Source: Bradyrhizobium lablabi
Lineage (GTDB): Bacteria > Pseudomonadota > Alphaproteobacteria > Rhizobiales > Xanthobacteraceae
Assembly: GCF_018131005.1 (NCBI RefSeq)
Contig: NZ_JAFCJK010000001.1
Location: 496,001 to 560,000, forward strand
DNA: 64,000 nt
Direction of reading: 5' to 3'
The position numbers and the translations under genes are program-made. Every line of letters begins with the position of its first letter. Position 1 is the stretch's first letter. Of this stretch, positions 63,832 to 64,000 are shown piece after piece. The notes beneath the pieces are model-generated. The model did no database searches. It was not told the DNA's origin and was given only the letters and a program-made list of their open reading frames with translations.

Positions 63832-64000
63832 GCGGGGAATATCCGAACCGGGGGAAGGGTGTCGATAACATAAAGGCGGCGCCCGCGATCACAACGGTCG
63901 TCATCGCCGAACGAGCCAACGCGCAGATCAGCAATGCGAGAACGTTGGCCGGCGCCAGCAGCCGGCCGCGGCTATTCCATCAGCGTGAACTGCAGTAGCA

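Overview
The window reads as chromosome of a free-living alphaproteobacterium of the Rhizobiales, most likely Bradyrhizobium or a close relative. This is judged from gene content, not from a search: high G+C, a RegB/RegA-type redox pair, the helicase / S4 protein / FdxA / CarD cluster, several small DUF3551-type exported proteins, a DUF2336 protein, and dispersed intergenic repeats of a kind common in that group. No CRISPR array, rRNA operon, intact prophage or complete insertion sequence was found.

Layout. 0-6.9 kb: a membrane-anchored di-haem cytochrome, aspartase, a DUF6065-like protein, a TPR protein, a small exported protein with an internal duplication, and an exported carboxymuconolactone-decarboxylase-fold protein. 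6.9-8.9 kb: gene-poor, island-like; it holds a peptidoglycan-binding-domain protein and a broken phage-integrase tail directly beside tRNA-Arg(CCT). 9-12.4 kb: a Baeyer-Villiger-type monooxygenase divergent from a TetR regulator and a zinc alcohol dehydrogenase, with two matching operators between them. 12.6-18.7 kb: a Gln-rich exported protein, then a large zinc-ribbon/nucleotide cyclase/AAA/TPR protein followed by two unrecognised genes. 18.7-21.1 kb: small envelope proteins and a ketopantoate-reductase-like enzyme.

21.3-30.7 kb is an acyl-CoA catabolic region: SDR, a tandem pair of acyl-CoA dehydrogenases, two enoyl-CoA hydratases, an NDP-forming acyl-CoA synthetase, a VOC protein and an orphan branched-chain-type substrate-binding protein. 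Together they look like uptake, activation and beta-oxidation of an unknown carboxylic acid. 30.9-33.2 kb holds a degenerate SNase-fold protein and an M48 lipoprotein protease.

33.3-41.7 kb: an MHS-type transporter diverges from a cytochrome bo3 quinol oxidase operon (cyoABCD), which runs without a break into SURF1, a RegB/ActS-like sensor kinase and a RegA/ActR-like regulator. A perfect 23-bp palindrome sits in the divergent promoter region. This is a respiratory module with its likely redox control attached.

41.8-51.6 kb: DUF2336 protein, two tiny hypotheticals, CarD, FdxA, S4 RNA-binding protein, Suv3-like helicase, DUF3108 protein and rpmB (L28). 51.8-54.9 kb is rich in small proteins and repeats: two DUF3551 proteins, a phasin, a Cys-containing mini-protein and a MITE-like inverted repeat. 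55-63.8 kb: an HSL-type esterase, a fused LplT/PlsC/acyl-ACP-synthetase lipid-repair protein, a small protein divergent from a TetR regulator with two palindromic operators, a four-helix membrane protein, a luciferase-like monooxygenase and an Old Yellow Enzyme homologue.

Most of the window is ordinary core chromosome. The items most worth checking are the island remnant at tRNA-Arg, the paired operators, the cyo palindrome, the substituted SNase active site, the cyclase/AAA/TPR locus and the 130-bp MITE-like element.
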